A stretch of DNA of 25,044 bases from an uncultured Flavobacterium sp. GTDB taxonomy: Bacteria > Bacteroidota > Bacteroidia > Flavobacteriales > Flavobacteriaceae. The DNA lies in assembly GCF_946481155.1 (NCBI RefSeq), contig NZ_CAMLMK010000039.1:1-25044 (forward strand). Direction: 5' to 3'. Under the pieces are notes generated by a model, which did no database searches, was not told where the DNA came from, and worked only from the letters and a program-made list of their open reading frames with translations. Positions 1-7,006 of this stretch are shown here, one piece after another (position 1 is the first letter of the stretch; each line of letters begins with the position of its first letter). Both the position numbers and the translations under genes were made by a program.

Positions 1-676
1 CAAGCGTTCCGAAACCGTGCGCATCGTCTACCAACAAACGGAAATTGTATTTTTCTTTCATTGCAACGATTTCTTTCAGCTTCCCTTGCTGACCTCGCAT
101 TCCGAAAACACCTTCCGTGATGAAAAGAATTCCACCTCCGGTTTCAGTTGCCATTTTAGTAGCACGCTGAAGGTTTTTCTCCATACTCTCTAAATCGTTA
201 TGCTTGTACGTAAAACGTTTTCCCATATGAAGGCGGACACCGTCAATGATACACGCATGCGAATCAACATCGTATACAATAATATCGTTCTTTGTCACCA
301 AAGCATCAATGATAGACACCATTCCCTGATAACCGAAGTTCAATAAATAAGCCGCTTCTTTCATTACGAAAGCCGCCAATTCATTTTCTAATTGCTCGTG
401 GTATTTTGTATGACCTGACATCATTCGGGCACCCATTGGATAAGCCGCTCCAAACTGCATTGCTGCATCAGTATCTGCTTTGCGTACTTCCGGATGGTTA
501 GCCAATCCTAAATAATCATTGATCGACCAGTTAAGAATTTCTTTTCCGTGGAATTTCATTCTTGGCCCTAATTCACCTTCCAATTTAGGAAACACATAGT
601 AACCCTCTGCCTGTGAAGCCCATTTTCCTAACGGACCTTTATTTTTTTGTATTCTTTCAAATAAATCTTTAACCAT
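1..676 (-). CDS. Alpha-oxoamine synthase family PLP enzyme, partial (serine palmitoyltransferase or cysteate acyltransferase type)
   Basis: The 5' 225 codons of a fold-type I PLP enzyme are present; the 3' end lies beyond base 1. The start ATG (674-676) opens with MVKDLFERIQKNKGPLGKWA. Family marks are INDYLGLANHP near residue 50, the cofactor-stacking histidine in DSHACIIDG, and the PLP-binding aspartate in VDDAHGFG near the truncation. The catalytic lysine would be off-window. The family (Kbl, BioF, HemA, serine palmitoyltransferase) condenses an amino acid with an acyl thioester and releases CO2. In Bacteroidetes such paralogs make the long-chain base of sphingolipids, or capnine, the sulfonolipid base of gliding Flavobacterium. 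Which substrate applies cannot be read here. The family is secure; the substrate is inference. Automatic annotation would probably say 2-amino-3-ketobutyrate CoA ligase. Confidence 0.85.
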   Translation of the reverse strand, partial: MVKDLFERIQKNKGPLGKWASQAEGYYVFPKLEGELGPRMKFHGKEILNWSINDYLGLANHPEVRKADTDAAMQFGAAYPMGARMMSGHTKYHEQLENELAAFVMKEAAYLLNFGYQGMVSIIDALVTKNDIIVYDVDSHACIIDGVRLHMGKRFTYKHNDLESMEKNLQRATKMATETGGGILFITEGVFGMRGQQGKLKEIVAMKEKYNFRLLVDDAHGFGTL

Positions 677-712
677 AATTCAAAAGTGTATAATTCTGAT
701 TTTTAACCGGTC

Positions 713-720
713 CAAAAGTA
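713..720 (-). promoter_or_regulatory. Bacteroidetes -7 box for the alpha-oxoamine synthase gene
   Basis: Read on the minus strand this is TACTTTTG, an exact match to TAnnTTTG, 36 bases upstream of the start codon. No clear -33 TTTG is seen at the expected distance. Confidence 0.5.
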
Positions 721-822
721 ACTATTTCTATTTTCCTATCATAATAAATTTAAAAATAGATACAGACAGCAATTTTATTTAAATTTTATCATAAATATAG
801 GCGCTGTTTTAAAACTTTGACT

Positions 823-830
823 TACATTTG
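823..830 (+). promoter_or_regulatory. Bacteroidetes -7 box upstream of the candidate small RNA
   Basis: TACATTTG matches TAnnTTTG exactly and lies 5 bases before the first stem of the candidate small RNA. The following bases, TTTGCACCC, are identical to those after the helicase promoter at 2838. No -33 box is obvious. Confidence 0.5.
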
Positions 831-835
831 CACCC

Positions 836-897
836 GAACGCACAGAAATGTGGTTACACGTTCACCTTAAAAGTCGGGGGCTCCACCTCGGCTTTTT
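836..897 (+). ncRNA. Candidate small structured RNA with intrinsic terminator
   Basis: There is no ORF here, but the sequence folds cleanly. GAACG (836-840) pairs with CGTTC (859-863). Inside it, CACA-GAAA-TGTG (841-852) forms a stem capped by a GNRA tetraloop, with a 3' bulge GTTACA. A second stem pairs 869-879 with 886-896 around a 6-nt loop and runs into TTTTT, forming a terminator. That stem uses two G-U wobbles (874-891, 877-888) that would be A-C mismatches in the opposite transcript, which supports the plus strand. A TAnnTTTG box sits just upstream, giving a transcript of about 60 nt. It may belong to a conserved flavobacterial RNA family such as Flavo-1; I recall that family only loosely and could not compare it. 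Confidence 0.6.
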
Positions 898-927
898 GCT
901 TTTTATATACTTTTGGTTTTGGAAAGA

Positions 928-2073
928 TTATTTACTTTCCACAATATTCCCGCTGTTCACCAATCCTTTTTTAACCGGCACTTTTTTACTTCCGAGGATT
1001 CTCGTATAGTTTGTAAAGTAAGATGGCAAGCCTTCAACGTGATTTGCTCCGTCGCCATTGCGCAGTTCATAATGTAAATGCGGAAACAACGAACTTCCGG
1101 AAGCACCCATAGCGCCGATAACAGTTCCTTGTTTGACTTTATCACCTTTTTTGACTTTTACGCTGCCTTTTTTCAAATGTCCGAACCAGCTGAATTCACC
1201 ATTTAAATGATCGATGATAATGTAATTTCCACCATATGCTTTTTCGTTTTTGGCTAAATCGGCTTCATTGAACGTGCGATTGTCTTCCACACCATCCTGA
1301 GCATCAACCACTACTCCGTCCCCTGTCGCATAAATAGCTGTTCCGAAACCATAATAATCGGAATTCGAATCGTGCTTGTCGTCATACCATTCAATATGTA
1401 CTTTCTCCTGGCCTTTATACATCGTACCTTTTTCATCCACAACGACAAAATCGTAGCCATAACGCTGAAAATTCGTCATTGAACCTCTTTTCACGAAATA
1501 AGGATCGGTGTAATCGAATCTTCTATGGTGCGAGGAATAATCATGTCCATCCCAAATCAAAACTCTTCCTTTTACCGGCAGAATCAGGTTGGTTTTTGTC
1601 TGATAAAATTTAGGAGCAACATTCACTTCAGTCAGGAAATTTTCTTTACCGTCTTCAGATTGAAAAGAAAGTTCATATTTCATCGTGTGAATCGGAATGT
1701 TCTTATCCAAAACCGTAAACGGGTTATAAATCATGCGGATGCCTTGAGGCGCAATAACCTTCTGTTGCGCCAATTCCAAACTTTCGCGGCTGTATAAATT
1801 AATAAAATCGCGGTGTGTCAACAATCCCTTATCGTCAAATATCGAAACCTCAACCGTTGTAGGGATAATATTGACTTTGCTGTTATTAGTGATTATCAAA
1901 TCGAAATTCAGGTATTGATTGCTGTCATCTTTTTCCAGGTATACTAAGTCAGGTTTAACTTCAATTGGAATGCTGTTTTTTGTCACTTTGCTGTTTTGTG
2001 CGGACGTAACAAATGAAACAAGAACTAATAGTAAACAAATAAATGTGATTTGATTTTGATGATGATTTTTCAT
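928..2073 (-). CDS. Secreted M23/LytM-type peptidase family protein with altered first metal ligand
   Basis: 381 residues when started at the ATG 2071-2073. A longer in-frame TTG start at 2100 overlaps the -7 box 2098-2105, so it would lie upstream of the transcript. A signal peptide opens with MKNHHQNQ and a hydrophobic stretch ending TSAQ. An N-terminal beta-rich region (about 35-165) precedes an M23 (LytM) domain at about 195-350. The HxH motif is present as HLHYE (H332, H334), as is the FGHL histidine (H299). The usual HxGxD first ligand site instead reads RYGYD (R205 to D209). M23 enzymes are zinc endopeptidases that cut peptidoglycan cross-links or bridges; members lacking ligands act as amidase activators. 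Activity is therefore uncertain. Probable location is the periplasm or cell surface. Confidence 0.85.
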   Translation of the reverse strand: MKNHHQNQITFICLLLVLVSFVTSAQNSKVTKNSIPIEVKPDLVYLEKDDSNQYLNFDLIITNNSKVNIIPTTVEVSIFDDKGLLTHRDFINLYSRESLELAQQKVIAPQGIRMIYNPFTVLDKNIPIHTMKYELSFQSEDGKENFLTEVNVAPKFYQTKTNLILPVKGRVLIWDGHDYSSHHRRFDYTDPYFVKRGSMTNFQRYGYDFVVVDEKGTMYKGQEKVHIEWYDDKHDSNSDYYGFGTAIYATGDGVVVDAQDGVEDNRTFNEADLAKNEKAYGGNYIIIDHLNGEFSWFGHLKKGSVKVKKGDKVKQGTVIGAMGASGSSLFPHLHYELRNGDGANHVEGLPSYFTNYTRILGSKKVPVKKGLVNSGNIVESK

Positions 2074-2097
2074 TTTTTTTGATTTTAAAAACTGGTT

Positions 2098-2105
2098 CAA
2101 AGTTA
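2098..2105 (-). promoter_or_regulatory. Bacteroidetes -7 box for the M23 gene
   Basis: On the minus strand this reads TAACTTTG, an exact TAnnTTTG, 24 bases upstream of the ATG at 2073. It overlaps the alternative TTG start and so argues against it. Confidence 0.5.
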
Positions 2106-2161
2106 TACTTTTTTAACATTGTTCCCGATGAAATTCCAGAGGATATCACTGCAAAACTCCC

Positions 2162-2169
2162 TAACTTTG
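2162..2169 (+). promoter_or_regulatory. Bacteroidetes -7 box for rdgB
   Basis: TAACTTTG matches TAnnTTTG, 24 bases upstream of the rdgB ATG. It is the same octamer at the same spacing as the divergent M23 promoter 56 bases away. No -33 box is evident. Confidence 0.5.
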
Positions 2170-2193
2170 CCGTCACAACTTTAAACCTACACC

Positions 2194-2766
2194 ATGCAAC
2201 TCGTTTTCGCTTCCAACAATAAAAATAAGATTAAGGAAATTCAGCAATTGGTTCCTTCCGATATTCAGATTTTGAGCCTGGAAGATATCGGATGTGATGT
2301 TGATATCCCCGAAACTGCCGACACCATTGAAGGCAACGCGATACTAAAAGCCAATTATGTGACCGAAAATTACGGCTATAACTGTTTCGCCGACGATAGC
2401 GGATTAGAAATCGACGCCTTAAACGGAGCGCCTGGAGTTTATTCCGCACGTTATGCCGGTCCGCAACGCAATGACGCTGATAACATTAACAAGGTTCTAC
2501 AAACACTTGAAACTGAAACCAATAGAAAAGCTAATTTCAAAACCGTAATTGCGCTCAATCTGGACGGAAAACAGCATCTTTTTACTGGAATCATCAACGG
2601 TGAAATCATAAAAGAACCACGTGGCACGAACGGTTTCGGCTATGATCCTATTTTTATTGCAGATGGATTTTCTTACACATTTGCACAACTTTCACTCGAA
2701 GAAAAGGCCGCAATAAGCCATCGCGGTAAGGCCGTAGCCCTTTTAACGTCCTTTTTAAAAAATTAA
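2194..2766 (+). CDS. rdgB: Non-canonical purine NTP pyrophosphatase (dITP/XTP diphosphatase)
   Basis: A 190-residue HAM1/RdgB family protein of normal length. It hydrolyses dITP, ITP and XTP to the monophosphate and PPi, keeping deaminated purines out of DNA and RNA; it acts as a cytosolic dimer. Visible motifs are SNNKNK at 7-12 (triphosphate binding), FADDSG at 65-70 (the catalytic, metal-binding aspartates), GAPGVYSARYAG at 78-89, GTNGFGYDPIF at 144-154 and SHRGKA at 175-180. All key residues are present. It has its own promoter box and stands between the divergent M23 gene and the helicase, so it is probably monocistronic. The assignment is secure. Confidence 0.96.
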   Translation: MQLVFASNNKNKIKEIQQLVPSDIQILSLEDIGCDVDIPETADTIEGNAILKANYVTENYGYNCFADDSGLEIDALNGAPGVYSARYAGPQRNDADNINKVLQTLETETNRKANFKTVIALNLDGKQHLFTGIINGEIIKEPRGTNGFGYDPIFIADGFSYTFAQLSLEEKAAISHRGKAVALLTSFLKN

Positions 2767-2837
2767 CTAATTGATTTTCAAGTAGTAATAAAATTTTAAT
2801 ATTGGGTTTTGCATTAGTTTATTCCATTAATAATCAA

Positions 2838-2845
2838 TACCTTTG
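2838..2845 (+). promoter_or_regulatory. Bacteroidetes -7 box for the DEAD-box helicase
   Basis: TACCTTTG matches TAnnTTTG, 20 bases upstream of the helicase ATG. A possible weak -33 element TTTA lies at 2818-2821, with a short 16-base spacer. Confidence 0.5.
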
Positions 2846-2865
2846 CACCCAATTTAAAATATTTT

Positions 2866-4767
2866 ATGAATAAATTTGAACAATTAGGATTGAATGAGTC
2901 GCTACTGCTGGCGATTAAAGATCTAGGATTTGAGAATCCGTCAGAAGTGCAAGAAAAAGCGATTCCAGTACTATTGGAACAAAACACAGATTTAGTTGCC
3001 CTAGCGCAAACAGGTACAGGGAAAACCGCCGCTTTTGGTTTTCCGCTAATTCAGAAAATTGATGCTGAGAACAGAAATACTCAGGCATTAATTTTGTCGC
3101 CAACACGTGAGTTATGCTTACAAATCACCAACGAGATTAAACTATACTCAAAGTACATAAAGGGGTTACATACTGTGGCTGTTTATGGTGGTGCAAGCAT
3201 TACAGAACAAGCTAGAGAGGTAAAACGTGGCGCACAGATTATTGTGGCTACACCAGGTAGAATGCAGGACATGATCAACAGAGGTCTTGTAAACATCAAA
3301 AACATCGATTTTTGTATCTTAGATGAGGCAGATGAGATGTTGAACATGGGATTCTATGATGACATTTGTTCCATATTATCGGACACACCGGAAGAGAAAA
3401 ACACATGGTTATTCTCTGCAACAATGCCTGCTGAAGTAGCACGTATTGGAAAACAATTCATGTCTAACCCAGTAGAAATTACAGTTGGACATAAGAACTC
3501 AGGTTCTGCAACGGTATCACACGAATTTTACTTAGTAAATGCCCGTGACCGTTACGAGGCTTTAAAGCGTTTGGCGGATGCTAACCCGGATATTTTCTCT
3601 GTGGTTTTCTGTCGTACTAAAAGAGACACTCAGGCAGTTGCCGAAAAATTAATCGAAGACGGATACAACGCAGCGGCTTTGCACGGGGATTTATCTCAGG
3701 CACAACGTGACGGGGTAATGAAATCGTTCCGTGGTCGTCAGATTCAAATGCTTGTTGCCACAGACGTTGCGGCTCGTGGAATCGACGTTGATAACATTAC
3801 TCACGTAGTGAACTATCAGTTACCGGATGAAATCGAAACCTACAACCACCGTTCAGGTCGTACAGGCCGTGCAGGAAAATTAGGTACTTCTATCGTAATT
3901 ATTACGAAAAGCGAATTACGTAAAATTTCGGCTATCGAAAGAATCATCAAACAGAAATTCGAAGAGAAAACGATTCCAAACGGAATTGAAATCTGCGAAA
4001 TTCAGTTGTTGCACTTAGCGAATAAGATTAAAGACACAGAAGTTGATCACGAAATCGATAACTACTTACCGGCAATTAACGAAGTTTTAGATGGTTTATC
4101 TAAAGAAGAGTTAATCAAGAAAATGGTATCAGTAGAATTTAACCGATTCATCAGCTACTACAAAAAGAAAAGAGATTTATCAAGCCAGCCAGGCGGTGAA
4201 AGAAGTTCTGAAGGAAGAGCTCCTCAAGCCGGTGATGCGGTTCGTTATTTCATCAACATCGGTTCAAGAGACAACTTCGATTGGATGTCATTGAAAGATT
4301 ACTTAAAAGAAACGTTAGACTTAGGTCGTGATGACGTTTTCAAAGTAGACGTTAAAGAAGGTTTCTCTTTCTTTAATACTGATGCTGAGCATTCTGACAA
4401 AGTAATGGAAGTCTTAAACAACGTTCAGTTAGAAGGAAGACGTATCAACGTTGAGATTTCTAAAAACGACGGTGGCGGAAGACGTGACCATAACGGAAGA
4501 AGTTCTGGTGGCGAAAGAAGAGGCGGTTTTGGTGGAGAGCGCAGAGGCGGTTTCGGCGGAGAGCGTAAAAGCTTTGGCGGAGATCGTGAAAGAGCACCGA
4601 GAAGCGAAAGCCGTGGAGGTTTTGGCGGATCAAGAAGTGCTGATCGTCCGGAAAGAAGAAGCGATTCTTCTTCATCGGAAAGAGCACCACGCAATGAGCG
4701 CCGTTCGGGTGGTACCACACCGAGACGTTCTGATAGTCCAGCTCCCAGAAGACCAAGAAGAAGCTAA
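2866..4767 (+). CDS. DEAD-box ATP-dependent RNA helicase with DbpA-like RNA-binding domain and RGG-like tail
   Basis: 633 residues. The DEAD-box core carries a Q-motif region (3-35), motif I AQTGTGKT (47-54), PTREL, TPGR, DEAD (153-156), SAT (184-186), ARGID and HRSGRTGR (328-335). A linker leads to a DbpA/CsdA-type RNA-binding domain at about 458-533, then a disordered Arg/Gly/Ser tail (534-633) with repeated GERRGGFG units. Such enzymes unwind short RNA duplexes in ribosome assembly, mRNA decay and cold adaptation. CsdA/DeaD is the closest well-known relative by layout, but orthology cannot be settled here. The product is cytosolic. Codon use is strongly biased (many ggt, cgt, gtt codons), which suggests high expression. 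No intrinsic terminator follows directly; the next gene begins 76 bases downstream. Confidence 0.95.
   Translation: MNKFEQLGLNESLLLAIKDLGFENPSEVQEKAIPVLLEQNTDLVALAQTGTGKTAAFGFPLIQKIDAENRNTQALILSPTRELCLQITNEIKLYSKYIKGLHTVAVYGGASITEQAREVKRGAQIIVATPGRMQDMINRGLVNIKNIDFCILDEADEMLNMGFYDDICSILSDTPEEKNTWLFSATMPAEVARIGKQFMSNPVEITVGHKNSGSATVSHEFYLVNARDRYEALKRLADANPDIFSVVFCRTKRDTQAVAEKLIEDGYNAAALHGDLSQAQRDGVMKSFRGRQIQMLVATDVAARGIDVDNITHVVNYQLPDEIETYNHRSGRTGRAGKLGTSIVIITKSELRKISAIERIIKQKFEEKTIPNGIEICEIQLLHLANKIKDTEVDHEIDNYLPAINEVLDGLSKEELIKKMVSVEFNRFISYYKKKRDLSSQPGGERSSEGRAPQAGDAVRYFINIGSRDNFDWMSLKDYLKETLDLGRDDVFKVDVKEGFSFFNTDAEHSDKVMEVLNNVQLEGRRINVEISKNDGGGRRDHNGRSSGGERRGGFGGERRGGFGGERKSFGGDRERAPRSESRGGFGGSRSADRPERRSDSSSSERAPRNERRSGGTTPRRSDSPAPRRPRRS
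4510..4578 (+). repeat. 24-bp in-gene tandem repeat encoding GERRGGFG
   Basis: Two 24-base units (4510-4533, 4534-4557) and a degenerate third (4558-4578) encode GERRGGFG, GERRGGFG and GERKSFG in the helicase tail. The unit length is a multiple of three, so copy changes would keep the frame. Confidence 0.8.
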
Positions 4768-4800
4768 TTCTTTTTGTTAATTTTCTTCTAATAGAAACAG

Positions 4801-4862
4801 AAACTACAAAATATCTAGTACATTTAGACCTTTCTAAAACAGTATGAAATATTTTGTAGTTT
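4801..4862 (+). promoter_or_regulatory. 14-bp perfect inverted repeat spanning the start of the next gene (attenuator- or terminator-like)
   Basis: AAACTACAAAATAT (4801-4814) is the exact reverse complement of 4849-4862, with a 34-base spacer. The right arm lies in codons 2-7 of the gene starting at 4844 and is followed directly by TTTT. Between the arms, TACATTTA (4819-4826) is one base off the -7 consensus. The stem is mostly A-U. It could terminate helicase transcripts or mask the downstream start in read-through RNA; both are inference. Confidence 0.5.
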
Positions 4863-5614
4863 TTTTATTGGCTTTATTTTCGTTTTCTTCCTTTGCACAG
4901 GAAGCAACCGTTACTAAAATATCCGGAATCGTTGTAAACGAATCCCACCTGCTTCCTAAAAGCGATGTAAATGTTATCAATCTTAATTCGGTAAAAGGAA
5001 CTACCACTAACGGAAGAGGGGAATTCGAAATCGATGCGAAAGTTAACGATACGCTCCATTTTTCCTATATCGGTTTTCAATCAATTAAAATTCGCGTTTC
5101 TGCCGACTGGATTAAAAGCAAAACCGGCTTCAAAGTAAAGCTTACCGAAAAAGCCTATGCGATTGAAGAAATATTCATTCCAAGATACTTACTTACAGGT
5201 TACATCGAAGTAGACACTAAGCTTATTGCTTTAAATGACGCTCAGCGATATAGTATTTCCGGGCTTTCCTACGGGTATGAATCCGGTGGAAGTTCTTCTT
5301 CTCAAATCGGAAAAGTTTTGGGATCTCTGACCAATCCTGCCGACGCACTTTATAATGTGTTTGGCAAAAAACCGAAAGAGATGAAAAAGCTCAAGGAATT
5401 CAAAAAGGATGAAACGATCCGAAACGTCCTGGCTTCCAAATACGACCGCGAAACTGTATCAGCCATCTTAAGCATAGACAAAAAAGAAATAAAAGACATC
5501 TTGAAAGGATGTAATTATTCTGATGCTTTTATTGAAACTGCTAACGACCTTCAGATTATGGATGCGATTAAAGGCTGTTACGAGGATTATAAGCTACTGA
5601 AGAAGACGAAGTAG
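4844..5614 (+). CDS. Secreted CarboxypepD_reg-like domain protein of unknown function
   Basis: 256 residues. A signal peptide ends near SFAQ (residue 19). A carboxypeptidase-regulatory-like beta-sandwich follows at about 23-90, with GIVVNES, NLNSVKGTTTNGRGEFEI and FSYIGFQS. This is the fold found at the N-terminus of SusC-type TonB receptors and in free-standing Bacteroidetes envelope proteins. The remaining ~165 residues carry no domain I recognise. They include a lysine-rich helical region (about 170-215) and a short Ser/Gly run near 150. There is no TonB plug or barrel, so it is not a truncated receptor in any obvious way. It is probably periplasmic or outer-membrane associated. The start codon lies inside the inverted repeat at 4801-4862. 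It converges with trmH. Confidence 0.75.
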   Translation: MKYFVVFLLALFSFSSFAQEATVTKISGIVVNESHLLPKSDVNVINLNSVKGTTTNGRGEFEIDAKVNDTLHFSYIGFQSIKIRVSADWIKSKTGFKVKLTEKAYAIEEIFIPRYLLTGYIEVDTKLIALNDAQRYSISGLSYGYESGGSSSSQIGKVLGSLTNPADALYNVFGKKPKEMKKLKEFKKDETIRNVLASKYDRETVSAILSIDKKEIKDILKGCNYSDAFIETANDLQIMDAIKGCYEDYKLLKKTK

Positions 5615-5665
5615 CTTCAGATAGCAGAAGGCAGGCAGCAGAAAACAGATAGCCTCTCACTTTTT

Positions 5666-5760
5666 GACTTTCAACTTTCAACTTTTGACTTTTGACTTTC
5701 GACTTTTGACTTTTGACTTTCGACTTTTGACTTTTGACTTTCAACCTTTGACTTTCGACT
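5666..5760. repeat. Heptanucleotide tandem array (GACTTTT/GACTTTC) with 21-bp higher-order period
   Basis: Thirteen consecutive 7-base units fill 5666-5756 and a partial unit follows. Most read GACTTTT or GACTTTC; a few begin AAC. From 5680 the units run in threes (TTTT, TTTT, TTTC), giving three 21-base blocks at 5680-5700, 5701-5721 and 5722-5742; the last two are identical. The array lies between two convergent genes and enters the 3' end of trmH. No intrinsic terminator is visible here. Confidence 0.9.
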
Positions 5761-6418
5761 CCAGATACTTCTTTGTAATAAAATCAATATCCTTAATCGA
5801 TTTTCGGGTCCAGTCGATTCGCTTTTCCAGTAATTCTTCTTCCGATAATTTCCATTTTATATCCGAATGACGCAATTTATTTGTGAGATTCTGAATGATA
5901 ATCGCCGCTGAAACCGAAATATTAAGGCTTTCGGTAAAACCCACCATGGGTATTTTTAAGTACCCGTCAGCCTGCTGTAATACCTCATCGGATAAACCAA
6001 GACGTTCCGTGCCAAAAAACAATGCTGAAGGTTTTGAAATGTCAAAATCCTCCAGTAAGCTATCATTTTCATGCGGCGTAGTAGCAATAATCTGATAGCC
6101 TCTTGCCTTCAGGTTGTCGATGCATTCCTGATTCGTACTGAAACGATGAATATCTACCCATTTTTCAGCACCCATCGCTATTTCTTTATCGATTTTCTTT
6201 CCATACTTCTGCTCCACCACATGCAACTCCTGAATTCCAAAAACCTCACAGCTCCTCATTACCGCGCTGGTATTGTGCAACTGGAACAAATCCTCAACAG
6301 CAACGGTAAAATGCTTGGTTCGATAGTCCAGAACCTTTAAAAAGCCCTCTTTTCGGTTAGGAGTAATAAATTCTTCCAGATATTTCAGATAATCGGCGTC
6401 AGACAAAAGGTTTTCCAT
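5741..6418 (-). CDS. trmH: tRNA (guanosine-2'-O-)-methyltransferase TrmH (SpoU family)
   Basis: 225 residues, about the length of E. coli TrmH (229). SPOUT methyltransferases bind SAM in a deep trefoil knot; TrmH makes Gm18 in the D-loop of tRNAs. Motif 1 is HNTSAVMRS with N49 and R55, motif 2 is FFGTERLGLS (134-143), and motif 3 is IPMVGFTESLNISVSA (156-171), the knot signature. An N-terminal helical region (1-40) and a C-terminal extension with basic helices match TrmH rather than RlmB. The last codons (KVKG and the stop at 5741-5743) are encoded by the heptamer array. It is divergent from the ECF sigma gene, with 57 bases between the starts. The family is certain; Gm18 specificity is likely. 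Confidence 0.88.
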   Translation of the reverse strand: MENLLSDADYLKYLEEFITPNRKEGFLKVLDYRTKHFTVAVEDLFQLHNTSAVMRSCEVFGIQELHVVEQKYGKKIDKEIAMGAEKWVDIHRFSTNQECIDNLKARGYQIIATTPHENDSLLEDFDISKPSALFFGTERLGLSDEVLQQADGYLKIPMVGFTESLNISVSAAIIIQNLTNKLRHSDIKWKLSEEELLEKRIDWTRKSIKDIDFITKKYLESKVKG

Positions 6419-6475
6419 TAAAAATGCGGAAGTTTAGATATTGTTTATTATTTTAGACCAAGTTAATTCCTACGC

Positions 6476-7006
6476 ATGACACAAGAAGAATTATTGCCGC
6501 TAATTTATAAAAAAGACGACAAAGCGTTCACGCTTTTGTATGATATGTATGCCAAAAGTCTTTTTGGTGTTATTTACAACCTCATCAAAGACAAAGAAGA
6601 ATCGGAAGATGTGCTTCAGGAGACCTTCGTTAAAATCTGGAAAAACATTGATACCTACAATGAAAGCAAGGGTCGTTTTTTTACCTGGGTGCTTAATATT
6701 GCCCGGAATTCAGCTATTGACAAATTGCGTTCAAAAGACTTTAACAACAATCAGAAAAACTTATCAGCCGATAATTTCGTACATATACTTGATGACAGTG
6801 CCAGAATCAACAATAAGATAGATACGATTGGTATTCAGGAGTTTGTCAAGAAATTAAAACCCAAATGTATTCAGTTAATTGATTTACTGTTTTTTAAAGG
6901 CTATACCCAACAGGAAGTTTCCGATGCACTCGAAATTCCGCTTGGAACAGTCAAAACACAAAGCAGAAATTGCATTAATGAATTAAGAAACCTATTGAGA
7001 GTATAA
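6476..7006 (+). CDS. ECF RNA polymerase sigma factor
   Basis: 176 residues with the two ECF regions. Sigma-2 covers about 10-85 (LYDMYAKSLFGVIYNL, the core-binding segment DVLQETFVKIWKNI, then FFTWVLNIARNSAIDKLRS). Sigma-4 covers about 125-175 with a helix-turn-helix in YTQQEVSDALEIPLGTVKTQ. It directs RNA polymerase to a dedicated promoter set when released from its anti-sigma factor. Its TAA stop and the ATG of the anti-sigma gene share one base (TAATG at 7004-7008), so the two are translationally coupled. I see no clear autoregulated promoter in the 57-base divergent gap. The signal sensed and the regulon are unknown. Confidence 0.93.
   Translation: MTQEELLPLIYKKDDKAFTLLYDMYAKSLFGVIYNLIKDKEESEDVLQETFVKIWKNIDTYNESKGRFFTWVLNIARNSAIDKLRSKDFNNNQKNLSADNFVHILDDSARINNKIDTIGIQEFVKKLKPKCIQLIDLLFFKGYTQQEVSDALEIPLGTVKTQSRNCINELRNLLRV

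Noticed and set aside
869..897. Terminator of the M23 gene (minus strand) rather than part of a plus-strand RNA
   Set aside because: On the minus strand two pairs become A-C mismatches and the stem is weaker. It may still contribute, but the plus-strand fit is better.
2074..2100. Nine-residue N-terminal extension of the M23 protein (TTG start)
   Set aside because: The TTG overlaps the -7 box and the extension would spoil a normal signal peptide; the ATG at 2073 is preferred.
4425..4780. Long antisense and alternate-frame ORFs (about 97-109 codons) over the helicase tail
   Set aside because: They arise from the low-complexity RGG-coding repeat; their products are compositionally odd and the sense frame is a clear helicase.
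5666..5760. CRISPR-like array
   Set aside because: The unit is 7 bases with no spacers and there are no cas genes, so it is a simple tandem repeat.
5664..5870. Plus-strand ORF with repeated LLTFDFR-like peptides
   Set aside because: It is simply the heptamer array read in frame plus the antisense of trmH; there is no plausible start context.
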